Below, one piece after another: positions 1 to 7,186 of a DNA stretch of 45,120 nucleotides. The position numbers were made by a program, and so were the translations under genes. Under the pieces are notes generated by a model that ran no database searches, was not told the DNA's origin, and saw only the letters and a list, made by a program, of their open reading frames with translations. Each line of letters begins with the position of its first letter. The first letter of the stretch is position 1. Source of the DNA: Candidatus Obscuribacterales bacterium (GTDB lineage: Bacteria > Cyanobacteriota > Vampirovibrionia > Obscuribacterales > Obscuribacteraceae); NCBI GenBank assembly GCA_019747875.1, contig JAIEQI010000082.1:1-45120 (forward strand), in the 5' to 3' direction.

Positions 1-330
1 CCGGCAGGATGCCGGCGCTCCCGGGATCGAACCGAACTCCTAAAAGAGCGAATCGGTCTAAAGTAATTAGAAGCCGGCAGGATGCCGGCGCTCCCGGGAT
101 CGAACCGAACTCCTAAGAGCGAATCGGTCTAAAGTAATTAGAAGCCGGCAGGATGCCGGCGCTCCCGGGATCGAACCGAACTCCTAAAAGAGCGAATCGG
201 TCTAAAGTAATTAGAAGCCGGGAGGATGCCGGCGCTCCCGGGATCGAACCGAACTCCTAATAGCGAATCGCTCTCAATTAAGCAGAAGCCGGCAAGATGC
301 CGGCGCTCCCGGGATCGAACCAAACTAGTC
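1..330. repeat. Tandem array of a palindromic 71-73 bp repeat
   Basis: Four full units start at 1, 74, 145 and 218 (lengths 73, 71, 73, 71), and a fifth partial unit runs from 289 to about 330. Each unit carries the core GCCGGCA-nnn-TGCCGGC (7-bp stem, 3-nt loop), then GCTCC and a GGGATCGAACC segment. On the minus strand the order is GGTTCGATCCC, GGAGC, hairpin. Units differ by small changes, such as AAAAGAGC against AAGAGC and one G/C change that spoils a stem base in unit 4. The array begins at the stop codon of the minus-strand gene at 325-750. The window starts inside the array, so its full length is unknown. Confidence 0.95.
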
Positions 331-750
331 GAGCTCGATGCCTTCCATCTGTGCAACTTTCATACGCAGCTGCTCTACCATTGCAGGCAGTTCAAAAACA
401 GCAGGCAACTTTTCTTCAATTGCTGAGATGTGGCGGGTCAGTTCGATGGAGCGTTCCATCAATCTGATCAATATCTGTTGCGTAGCCACAAGTTGTCTTT
501 GATTCTCGATAAGTTGATTGGCAATTCGGGCGGTTTCAACACGTTGGTCTACATTGAGAGTGATTAGCTCTGTCAGCTTGTCAACGAGTTTTCCGACTTG
601 TCCGTTCAGATAAGAGGAATCACCAGAAGTGGTGGCATTGACTTCCTCGGACGGCAATTTAACGGACGGGTCTTCGAAAAACGGTTCGAAGCCTCCCAGT
701 CCCAGGTCGGATTCTTGTTCAGGCTTCTGTTTACGCTGCGCTTCGGACAT
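325..750 (-). CDS. Small coiled-coil protein, function unknown
   Basis: A 141-residue soluble protein without a signal peptide. Residues 1-45 are polar and rich in Glu, Ser and Pro, so probably disordered. Residues about 50-140 form heptad-like helices with regularly spaced Leu, Ile and Val, suggesting a coiled-coil oligomer. I do not recognise the family. The ATG at 750 is preceded by GAGGA at a spacing of about 10 bases, and a TATAAT/TTTACT promoter lies upstream. The stop codon touches the last copy of the tandem palindrome array, which would therefore form the 3' end of the transcript. The regular helical pattern and good start signals make it a likely real gene. Confidence 0.7.
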   Translation of the reverse strand: MSEAQRKQKPEQESDLGLGGFEPFFEDPSVKLPSEEVNATTSGDSSYLNGQVGKLVDKLTELITLNVDQRVETARIANQLIENQRQLVATQQILIRLMERSIELTRHISAIEEKLPAVFELPAMVEQLRMKVAQMEGIELD

Positions 751-1117
751 GAAGGAATTTCCTCATGGTTTAGATGAGTGGAGTACTGCGAGATATGATG
801 GTCTCCGCCAGTGGTGGCGTCGGTAGAAATTATAACCAATGGATCGAAATAGTAAAGGTTTTCAGAAAAAAACTTTTTTTGATACCGTTGCCGATCTAAT
901 GGAAGAGAATCGGATCTCGCATTGCAGGCAAGTAGATATATCTACATGTCCGATAAGCATAGCTGCATGCGCCAATCGGGAAAAATAAAATCATTGAATT
1001 CGCCGGCACATTTTGCTTTTGCGCCTCGTCCTCAATTCTCTTGTGCACTGCCTCTGGTGCACAAGGGCACCCTATATGGTGAATCAGATCTTGATTGTTG
1101 CTACACAACATTTCAGC
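751..1117. other. Intergenic region with two inverted repeats
   Basis: No convincing gene. Apart from the promoter near 829-856 it holds a perfect 14-bp palindrome GTAGATATATCTAC (932-945) and a hairpin with perfect 9-bp arms, CTTGTGCAC/GTGCACAAG (1040-1065, 8-nt loop). The hairpin lies about 50 nt past the hutI stop codon on the minus strand but is not followed by a T-run, so it is at best an imperfect terminator of hutI. Confidence 0.5.
829..856 (-). promoter_or_regulatory. Probable sigma-70-type promoter for the coiled-coil gene
   Basis: On the minus strand TTTACT (851-856) and TATAAT (829-834) are separated by 16 bp. This gives a start near 822 and a leader of roughly 70 nt before the ATG at 750. 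The -10 is a perfect match; the -35 matches four of six bases. Confidence 0.5.
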
Positions 1118-2410
1118 CTAATTCTGATGAGCAAGCGTGCCTTTTTTGAAAACTTTGGAGACCGGGTTGCTGGTCATGTTGTATGGCAGTTCTTCAAGCG
1201 CTCCCAAATCCAGGATCAGGAAGTCGGCTTGATAGCCGGGCTTGATTTGCCCGACTTTATCACCCAGACCAATTGCAAAAGCTGAATTCACTGTCGCCGC
1301 GGTCAAAGCTTCTGCCAAACTCAAACGCAGGGTCAAACACGCCAGTCCGATAATGAACGGCATGGAGAATATATGACATGAACCTGGGTTGAAGTCAGTT
1401 CCCAATGCGATCGCTACTCCTTTGTCCAACATCGCTCGTGCATGTGCATGCTCGGCAAGGTTCAAGAAAAACGAAGTACCAGGCAAAAGCACAGCGACCG
1501 TATCGGAAGATGCAAGCAACTCCATTTCGGATTCGCTCACATTCAATAGATGGTCTGCGCTGGCAGCATGCAGTTCGACAGCCAATGCTGTTGCCCCTAG
1601 ATTCTCAAACTCATCGGCATGTACCTTAGGCTGAAATCCGTGATCCAAGCCAGCTTGCAGGATATCTCGTGTTTCATCAAGCGTGAAGTATCCTTCATCA
1701 CAAAACACATCTTGAAAGATTCTTTTGGAAGAGTGATTGCCTTCTTTCACTATCTTCGCAAGTTCGGGCAGCATATCTTGTTTGATCGATCTCAAATATT
1801 CCTTTCGATCCACGCCCGGCGGAAATGCATGTGCAGGCATGAACGTGGGAACGATATCAACCGCTTGTTTTTCGATCAGGGTGAAGATGGCGCGCATCAT
1901 GTTGAGCTCACTATCAGCACTGAGTCCGTAGCCGGTTTTTACCTCGCACGACGTCGTTCCATACGCAAGCATCTTGGATAGACGACGCTGCCCAAGTTCC
2001 ACGAGCTCATCAACCGAAGCTTTTCGGGTGGCGTTCATACTGGCGACAATACCACCGCCAGCCTTGGCAATTTCCTGATAGCTGCGCCCCTGACAGCGCA
2101 TTACAAACTCATTGGCGCGATTACCTGCAAAAACGATGTGGGTATGCGCATCAACAAAGCCCGGAATCACAAGTTTTCCAGTGGCATCAATCTGCTTGCC
2201 ACTCTCTTTAAGTTCGACCAGAGGCAAAACATCCTCCGCCGGGCCGCAATGAACGAACTTTCCGTCAGCAATTGCAATTGCTGCATCGTTTGTGCGCGTA
2301 ATCGTTGCCATCTCTGAGCCATGAAGCGGTTCATCAGAGGCTATTGCTGTGGCAAGCTCACCAATTGGATAAACAAGAAGATCTACCTTACTTTTTGAAT
2401 CTGCCGGCAT
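1118..2410 (-). CDS. hutI: Imidazolonepropionase HutI
   Basis: Hydrolyses 4-imidazolone-5-propanoate to N-formimino-L-glutamate, the third step of histidine degradation, in the cytoplasm. The 430-residue protein has the amidohydrolase layout: metal-binding HTH at residues 89-91 within GFVDAHTHIVFAGNR, then KTGYGL, the HADEF motif, a later ADHLL histidine, and a TDFNPGSC segment near the C-terminus that is typical of HutI. An upstream in-frame ATG at 2467 exists, but its extra 19 codons are the terminator hairpin read as protein. The ATG at 2410 has TGAGGA about 7 bases upstream, so I chose it. No hutH, hutU or hutG is in the window, so the gene is not in a compact hut operon. It follows the ferritin-like gene on the same strand with a terminator between them. 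Confidence 0.95.
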   Translation of the reverse strand: MPADSKSKVDLLVYPIGELATAIASDEPLHGSEMATITRTNDAAIAIADGKFVHCGPAEDVLPLVELKESGKQIDATGKLVIPGFVDAHTHIVFAGNRANEFVMRCQGRSYQEIAKAGGGIVASMNATRKASVDELVELGQRRLSKMLAYGTTSCEVKTGYGLSADSELNMMRAIFTLIEKQAVDIVPTFMPAHAFPPGVDRKEYLRSIKQDMLPELAKIVKEGNHSSKRIFQDVFCDEGYFTLDETRDILQAGLDHGFQPKVHADEFENLGATALAVELHAASADHLLNVSESEMELLASSDTVAVLLPGTSFFLNLAEHAHARAMLDKGVAIALGTDFNPGSCHIFSMPFIIGLACLTLRLSLAEALTAATVNSAFAIGLGDKVGQIKPGYQADFLILDLGALEELPYNMTSNPVSKVFKKGTLAHQN

Positions 2411-2425
2411 CGTCGATTCCTCAAG

Positions 2426-2467
2426 AAAAAAAATGCCGGGCATTTCATCAATGAAATAACCCGGCAT
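2426..2467 (-). terminator. Rho-independent terminator or attenuator between ferritin-like gene and hutI
   Basis: On the minus strand an outer stem ATGCCGGG/CCCGGCAT (2433-2440 with 2460-2467) and an inner stem ATTTCAT/ATGAAAT (2442-2448 with 2451-2457) form a long hairpin followed at once by a run of T. It lies 18 nt after the ferritin-like stop codon. Only about 15 nt separate the T-run from the hutI ATG, leaving no room for a promoter in between. Confidence 0.9.
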
Positions 2468-2485
2468 CTTGCATATTACACGACC

Positions 2486-2920
2486 TTAGACTTTTACAGC
2501 GCGACGGGGCCCGAGGTACATTTCGAGTTCTTCTACGTGTGCTGTCTCTTCAACGATGATCTGCTCAATCATCAGCTTGAGTGCGGTGCTGTCGGAAACA
2601 AGACCGAGTTGCTTTTCGTACATTTGGAGATGGTTCTTTTCCATTTCCAAATCTTCTTCAAGCATTTGCTCGATCGTTTGTTCGCCAGGCTCGTACACTT
2701 CCTGGATCTTCACTGAGGGATGACCACCCAAAGCGCAAATCTTTTCGCCGAGCTTGATTGCATGCTGCATCGAATCGGTTGCTTGAGTGCGGAACATTTG
2801 CACGAGTGGACCACGGTTGGGTCCTGTGACGATGAACGAGTGGTGCAAATAACGCACGATCGCTGCCATCTCATGCTCGAGGTCGAGATTGAGCGCCTCA
2901 AGTACTTTCTTCTTGTCCAT
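2486..2920 (-). CDS. Ferritin-like / bacterioferritin-type protein
   Basis: A 144-residue four-helix-bundle protein of the ferritin-like superfamily, expected to oxidise or store iron in the cytoplasm. Candidate metal ligands are Glu17 in the first helix, His53 in SMQHA, a Glu in the ELEMEKNH-type third helix (about 92-94), and Glu125 with His128 in EETAHVEEL. By comparison with the bacterioferritin pattern EMKH, the bridging Glu of helix 2 appears to be Ser50, with Asp49 beside it. The ferroxidase site may therefore be altered. At 144 residues it is slightly shorter than classical bacterioferritin (about 158). The ATG at 2920 has AAGGAG about 12 bases upstream. Exact subfamily (bacterioferritin or another ferritin-like group) is unsure. 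Confidence 0.8.
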   Translation of the reverse strand: MDKKKVLEALNLDLEHEMAAIVRYLHHSFIVTGPNRGPLVQMFRTQATDSMQHAIKLGEKICALGGHPSVKIQEVYEPGEQTIEQMLEEDLEMEKNHLQMYEKQLGLVSDSTALKLMIEQIIVEETAHVEELEMYLGPRRAVKV

Positions 2921-3283
2921 TTTTACTTAACTCTCCTTGAATTGTCAGAGCCTGAACTTATCAAGCGATCTGCGCGGGCGGTCTTTAGCGATACCGGTCT
3001 GCCGGAGCGTTCAAATTATATCGTCGCCTATTAATAGATTAGAGCCATATCTTTACAAGCCAGACATCCGCAAAGTTCACGCCCGGCAGCATTTTGAGCG
3101 TTCAGCCCGGGTAAGAGCAAGAAGCAGCAAGGCATTTGGCTTAAGCGATATTTCCAATTTCATTTAGCGAATTTCAATTTGAGAGACATTCGCAATATCC
3201 CCTGTTGAACGTCGAAAAGCATGACCAACAGAGGTCCTTTGATGGTCTACGAAAGAATAGAATACTAGCGCTCGAACGCGGCA
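2921..3283. other. Intergenic region between divergent genes
   Basis: About 360 bp between the divergently oriented ferritin-like gene and mnmH. It presumably carries both promoters. I see no convincing -35/-10 pair, repeat or small gene. Confidence 0.4.
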
Positions 3284-4384
3284 TTGGCTTACAATTTAGA
3301 ACCCAGCTGGTGGTACGACGCTCAACAAATGGTTTGGCGAGAACTTTCTCCGCGTGATCTGTACGATTTGCGCAACCCTCTCATAATCGATGTGCGCTCT
3401 CCTTGCGAGTTTGAAGAAGAGCGCATTCCGGAAGCGATTAATTTTCCGCTCCTTTCAAATGAAGAGAGAGCACAAATCGGCTTTCTTTATAAGAACCAGG
3501 GTGAGTTGTATGCAAGGCGATATGCTCTAAAATTCATAGCACCAAAGATTCCGGACATAGTGGATCAGATTTTGGCATTGCGTGAACACGGGAACTCTGT
3601 GGTTATTCATTGTTGGCGCGGTGGCTTGCGCAGCGAGGCAGTAGCATCTGTCCTGAGCATCGCAGGAATTCCCTGCCTGCGCTTGACCGGCGGCTATAAG
3701 GCCTGGCGCCGAATGATCGTTGACGACTTGACCAGGGATGCTTACCCGTTTGACCCAATCGTTTTATATGGAAATACTGGTAGCGGAAAGACCGACATTC
3801 TGGAAGAGCTGCAAAGACAGGGCGCACAGATTCTTGACCTTGAGCTACTGGCTAACCATAGAGGATCTACATTCGGAAGCATCGGCAAAGGAAAACAGCC
3901 TAGCCAGAAGAACTTCGAGGCGGCATTATGGAGTGAGCTTCGCCGCTTCGATAGAAGCCAAACAGTTTTTCTTGAAGCAGAAAGCCGCAAGATTGGCAAA
4001 ATCGCTTTGCCAAATTTAATTCTGGAAAAGATCAAAAAGGGACACGCAGTTTTAGTTGAAGGGAGCATGGACAAGCGAATCGAAAGGATTCTTTCAACCT
4101 ATTGGGACTGCCAGAATGCAGATGCTACATCGGCACTCGATGAAGCATTTCAACTTCTAGAATTTATCAAAGTAAGAATTGGCAAGAAAAGATGTGATGA
4201 CATTCGCTCTCTTGCTGCACAAGGAAAACTTTCAGATGTTGTGGAAATCTTGTTGAGTGAGTATTACGACCCGCTATATAGAGAATCAACAAAACACCAA
4301 CAAAATTATCTTGTCACGGTTTCAGGAGACAATCCATCTGCCAGCGCCACGGAACTTCTGAAGCTGTCCGTTACCGCACAATAG
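3284..4384 (+). CDS. mnmH: tRNA 2-selenouridine/geranyl-2-thiouridine synthase MnmH (SelU)
   Basis: Converts 2-thiouridine at the tRNA wobble position to 2-selenouridine by way of a geranylated intermediate, using selenophosphate. The N-terminal rhodanese domain (about residues 20-145) has the active-site Cys110 in CWRGG. A Walker A motif GNTGSGKT (163-170) opens the P-loop domain, and the C-terminal EYYDPLYR segment is typical of the family. The start is uncertain. TTG at 3284 gives 366 residues, while ATG at 3329 gives 351 and an N-terminus of the same length as E. coli YbbB. Neither has a strong ribosome binding site. No selenophosphate synthase (selD) gene is nearby. It ends three bases from the convergent small gene. 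Confidence 0.93.
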   Translation: MAYNLEPSWWYDAQQMVWRELSPRDLYDLRNPLIIDVRSPCEFEEERIPEAINFPLLSNEERAQIGFLYKNQGELYARRYALKFIAPKIPDIVDQILALREHGNSVVIHCWRGGLRSEAVASVLSIAGIPCLRLTGGYKAWRRMIVDDLTRDAYPFDPIVLYGNTGSGKTDILEELQRQGAQILDLELLANHRGSTFGSIGKGKQPSQKNFEAALWSELRRFDRSQTVFLEAESRKIGKIALPNLILEKIKKGHAVLVEGSMDKRIERILSTYWDCQNADATSALDEAFQLLEFIKVRIGKKRCDDIRSLAAQGKLSDVVEILLSEYYDPLYRESTKHQQNYLVTVSGDNPSASATELLKLSVTAQ

Positions 4385-4387
4385 CCT

Positions 4388-4666
4388 TTACGAAATCCAG
4401 CGACCTCGTTTCAGCCTGAGCAAACTTTTCTGGCAACGCAGCTGATCGTACAGGCGCTCAAGTTCAAAATTGCGGCGATCGCCAATACATTCGATACAAG
4501 GACTGTCCATAGTGCAGCTTTCCTCAAGACTTGCGTAGTACTCGTCGAGCGAAGCACGACTCTCTTCTGGTGGCTGAGCATAAATACGCCGATAATTGGA
4601 GAGCACTAAATCATCGAGCTCATCTGACTCAATCTCGCCATTGATCTCAAAAACTGTAACATTCAT
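4388..4666 (-). CDS. Small acidic cysteine-containing protein, function unknown
   Basis: A 92-residue soluble protein, acidic in the N-terminal half and basic at the C-terminus. Four cysteines cluster: three in CTMDSPCIEC (about residues 51-60) and one near residue 78, which could bind a metal. The ATG at 4666 follows AAGGAG at a spacing of 9. The gene starts 21 bases after the stop of the nuclease-fold gene upstream on the same strand, so the two probably share the promoter at 5531-5569. No family is recognised. The link to the Fe-S nuclease-like protein rests on position only. Confidence 0.7.
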   Translation of the reverse strand: MNVTVFEINGEIESDELDDLVLSNYRRIYAQPPEESRASLDEYYASLEESCTMDSPCIECIGDRRNFELERLYDQLRCQKSLLRLKRGRWIS

Positions 4667-4687
4667 TCAGCGCAGCTCCTTTTATAG

Positions 4688-5494
4688 TCAAGCACTACGA
4701 TAAACAACGTCAGCACGCGGCTCAGCTGTGCTGTATCCCATGGCATTGCATGGTGCTAAAAACTCGCATCGTTTGCAGGTTTCGCTGACGTGCGGCGGAA
4801 ATTCCTTAGCGCTCTTCATCTCTTCGAGCGATTGCACAATTTCCGGCCAATGAACTCTATATACCGATTCATCTAGATCGACGGTATGTGTGTTGAGTGC
4901 TTGCGATTGAATTTGTGCAAACGTCAGCTTGATTCTCTCAAAGGGCAAGCGCGTGCGTAGCTTTTCGCAGAGAAATTGCTTCACCAGCAAAGATGGCGCC
5001 GGCCATGAGGGATCGAAGGCCTTCAGGGGGCTCAAATGAAAATCGACAATTTCCAGCGTTTGAGACTCCGGATACCAGAGGATCAAATCAAAGACATCTT
5101 CTAGATATACGGCAGCGTGGGGAACTCTTGCTCTCATCGTTGTGTTGACAGCAACAATCTCCGAACCAGCCGGTCTGTATGTATGGTTAACATAGTGCGT
5201 CAAAGCTCGATAAGCAAAACGGAAGGCTTGAATACTCTTGGCTTGAAGATCTTCCGGCGCATTGCCGCCCAGCTTAAGTGAATTCCAGTGTTGTCCAATG
5301 AAACGCTGTGCCTCATTCACGGTCTTAATGCGACCGCGATTGACCTCTGCAAACGCCTTTAGTAGAAAGCGCTTGCATACGGTGTTTATCTTGATGCGCC
5401 CTTCACCACGCTCTTTCAAGAAAGCCATCTCATATGCGCGCTTGCATACTCTAAAGGTTTCAATCATTGCAGGCGTAAACAAGGTTCGGTCCAT
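4688..5494 (-). CDS. PD-(D/E)XK nuclease-fold protein with Cas4/RecB-like Fe-S cysteines
   Basis: A 268-residue protein resembling the Cas4/RecB exonuclease group. It has one N-terminal cysteine (Cys17 in FRVCKRAYE) and a C-terminal triplet (Cys240, Cys243, Cys249 in CKRCEFLAPC), the usual way this group ties up a 4Fe-4S cluster. Between them is a DVFDLILWYP...LEIVDF stretch matching the PD-(D/E)XK core, with Asp136 and Asp151. However, the expected D-x-K lysine is replaced by His153, so catalysis is in doubt. The ATG at 5494 has AAGGGGG at a spacing of about 7. An upstream in-frame start at 5569 would overlap the promoter and is rejected. No cas genes or CRISPR array are in the window, so a free-standing DNA-repair or unknown role is more likely than adaptation. 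Confidence 0.75.
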   Translation of the reverse strand: MDRTLFTPAMIETFRVCKRAYEMAFLKERGEGRIKINTVCKRFLLKAFAEVNRGRIKTVNEAQRFIGQHWNSLKLGGNAPEDLQAKSIQAFRFAYRALTHYVNHTYRPAGSEIVAVNTTMRARVPHAAVYLEDVFDLILWYPESQTLEIVDFHLSPLKAFDPSWPAPSLLVKQFLCEKLRTRLPFERIKLTFAQIQSQALNTHTVDLDESVYRVHWPEIVQSLEEMKSAKEFPPHVSETCKRCEFLAPCNAMGYSTAEPRADVVYRSA

Positions 5495-5530
5495 ATCCGG
5501 CCCCCTTCTAATGACTACCCGACTTTTGTA

Positions 5531-5569
5531 TGTCATACTAATATACGGCATGACAACCCGGTTCGTCAA
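5531..5569 (-). promoter_or_regulatory. Promoter overlapped by an inverted repeat (possible operator)
   Basis: On the minus strand TTGACG (5564-5569) and TATATT (5540-5545) are 18 bp apart, each one base from consensus, giving a start near 5533. An inverted repeat TGTCAT...ATGACA (5531-5536 and 5550-5555, 13-bp spacer) spans the -10 and the start, as expected for a repressor site. A further palindrome ATGACGTCAT lies at 5598-5607. Confidence 0.6.
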
Positions 5570-5932
5570 TTTAATTTGTGAGTTTTGCTACTACCTAATG
5601 ACGTCATCTATAGGATTTGTTCCCCTACAAAAAGTCCCGAAACCGGCTTGACATCAACGTTTCGGGATATCCAATCGATTGCGATTCATAGCAGATCGCA
5701 TAGAGAGTACGTCTCCGATCAGGATCCAGGAGAAATCGAAGGAGATCGAAAAGACAGACAAGGTACATGCGAAGCAGATCTCGATCGATATCCAAGAGGC
5801 AAGATTAAATGTGCAACCATGGGTGGTTCCAAAAAAAATTCAGACAAAGATGTTTTTATGAGCCATTGCATTGAACTTTTTTGAGCTCCAGTACGTATTA
5901 GTAAATAGAGGCGATAATAAGGTCACCAAGAG
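5570..5932. other. Intergenic region between divergent genes
   Basis: No supported gene. It contains the palindrome ATGACGTCAT (5598-5607) and a hairpin with 9-bp arms TCCCGAAAC/GTTTCGGGA (5635-5643 and 5659-5667). The xseA promoter presumably lies here, but I cannot name it. The short reading frames present lack ribosome binding sites and protein-like composition. Confidence 0.4.
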
Positions 5933-7186
5933 ATGGTAGTAGAAAGCAAAGTGTACAGAACGCGATCCGTGAAGTCACAAAGCGCTGTGATGACAGTTTC
6001 TGAACTGACGTCGCAGGTGCAACGTGTGCTTGAAGGGGCATTCGATTCCATTGCCGTCACCGGCGAGGTTAGCAATGCTCAGGTGCGCGCGGGCGGGCAC
6101 TGGTACTTTTCACTCAAGGACAAAGACGCCACGCTCCAGTGCGTCTGTTTCCGCGGATACAACCAGTTCATCAAGTTCGAATTACAAAATGGAATGAAAG
6201 TGGTAGTGCGCGGCAAGCTCTCAGTCTATGCGCCGAAGGGCAGCTACAACATGATGGTCAGTGGCATCGCACCTGTAGGTGTCGGTGACTGGCAATTAGC
6301 ATTCGAGCAATTGAAAAGCAAGCTAGAGCAAGAAGGTTTCTTGGATGCAGCACGAAAGAGGCCAATTCCGCTCTTGCCTAGACGCATAGGCGTGGTCACC
6401 AGTCCAAATGCTGCTGCCCTAAGAGATATATTGATCGCACTAAGGCGCCGCAATCCAAATGTGCAAGTACTGATCTCGCCTTGTCGGGTCCAAGGAGACG
6501 GCAGCAGCGAGGAAATCGCGCAAGCTATTGTTGATCTTCAATCCTTGAGCGATGTGGATGTAATCATCGTCGCCAGGGGCGGTGGCTCAATTGAAGATCT
6601 CTGGTCATTCAATACGGAAGTGGTGGCACGCGCCATCGCCGCCTCACGAATTCCAATTATTTCCGGAGTAGGGCACGAAACAGATGTGACAATCGCCGAT
6701 CTCATCGCTGACTTACGAGCGCCCACACCAACAGCTGCTGCAGAGCTTGTCGCAAAAGGGCGAGTCGAACTGCTAGAGAAATGGCGCAACCTCAACCGCA
6801 GACTTTTGCACTCTGTTGAACAGAAGGTATCTCGTGCTCGATTGGCATTAAATCGGCTAGACCCGAAGCATGCCATCTTGCGACACGAAGAGCGCTTCAA
6901 GAAGATGCGACATATAAATGAAAGTCGTAAAGCTCGATTGATCAAAGCGATGGAAAACAAACTTTCCCGGTCAAAACATCGAGCAGCATCACTAAAAGAA
7001 CGGCTGATCGCGCTAAGTGCGTACAATGTTTTGAAGCGCGGTTTCTCCATTCTTCACAAAACAGATGGAGCTATCGTTCGCAACGCGGCGGAGGTGGCGC
7101 CAGGCGATTTGCTGACGGCAAGTTTGTTCAAAGGGCGATTGAGTCTAAGAGTAGAGGAGGTGCATGACGATGAACGAGAAAACTAA
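5933..7186 (+). CDS. xseA: Exodeoxyribonuclease VII large subunit XseA
   Basis: Catalytic subunit of exonuclease VII, which degrades single-stranded DNA from both ends in the cytoplasm. The N-terminal OB-fold runs from about residue 20 to 120 (TVSELTSQV, then GEVSNAQVRAGGHWYFSLKD). The nuclease domain follows, with RRIGVVTSPNAAALRDI, ARGGGSIEDLWSFN and ISGVGHETDVTIADLIADLRAPTPTAAAE, all diagnostic. A charged coiled-coil C-terminal part binds the small subunits. Length (417) is normal. The ATG at 5933 has AAGG about 10 bases upstream; a later ATG at 5990 is possible and would remove a basic 19-residue leader. The 3' end overlaps xseB. Confidence 0.96.
   Translation: MVVESKVYRTRSVKSQSAVMTVSELTSQVQRVLEGAFDSIAVTGEVSNAQVRAGGHWYFSLKDKDATLQCVCFRGYNQFIKFELQNGMKVVVRGKLSVYAPKGSYNMMVSGIAPVGVGDWQLAFEQLKSKLEQEGFLDAARKRPIPLLPRRIGVVTSPNAAALRDILIALRRRNPNVQVLISPCRVQGDGSSEEIAQAIVDLQSLSDVDVIIVARGGGSIEDLWSFNTEVVARAIAASRIPIISGVGHETDVTIADLIADLRAPTPTAAAELVAKGRVELLEKWRNLNRRLLHSVEQKVSRARLALNRLDPKHAILRHEERFKKMRHINESRKARLIKAMENKLSRSKHRAASLKERLIALSAYNVLKRGFSILHKTDGAIVRNAAEVAPGDLLTASLFKGRLSLRVEEVHDDEREN

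Noticed and set aside
1..330. tRNA genes suggested by repeated GGTTCGATCC segments
   Set aside because: No D-arm, anticodon arm or acceptor pairing surrounds the T-loop-like segment, and the spacing of 71-73 bp is that of the repeat unit.
1..330. CRISPR array
   Set aside because: The whole 71-73 bp unit is repeated, spacers included; there are no unique spacers and no cas operon.
2411..2467. Longer N-terminus of HutI starting at 2467
   Set aside because: The added codons are the terminator hairpin and T-run of the upstream gene; the ribosome binding site fits the ATG at 2410.
4688..5494. A CRISPR adaptation module around the Cas4-like protein
   Set aside because: No cas1, cas2 or repeat-spacer array is anywhere in the window, and the catalytic lysine is missing.
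5585..5884. 99-codon plus-strand frame upstream of xseA
   Set aside because: It lacks a ribosome binding site and runs through a hairpin; its polar, irregular translation does not look like a protein.
6538..7050. 170-codon minus-strand frame opposite xseA
   Set aside because: Antisense shadow of a well-conserved gene; Ser/Arg-rich translation without motifs.
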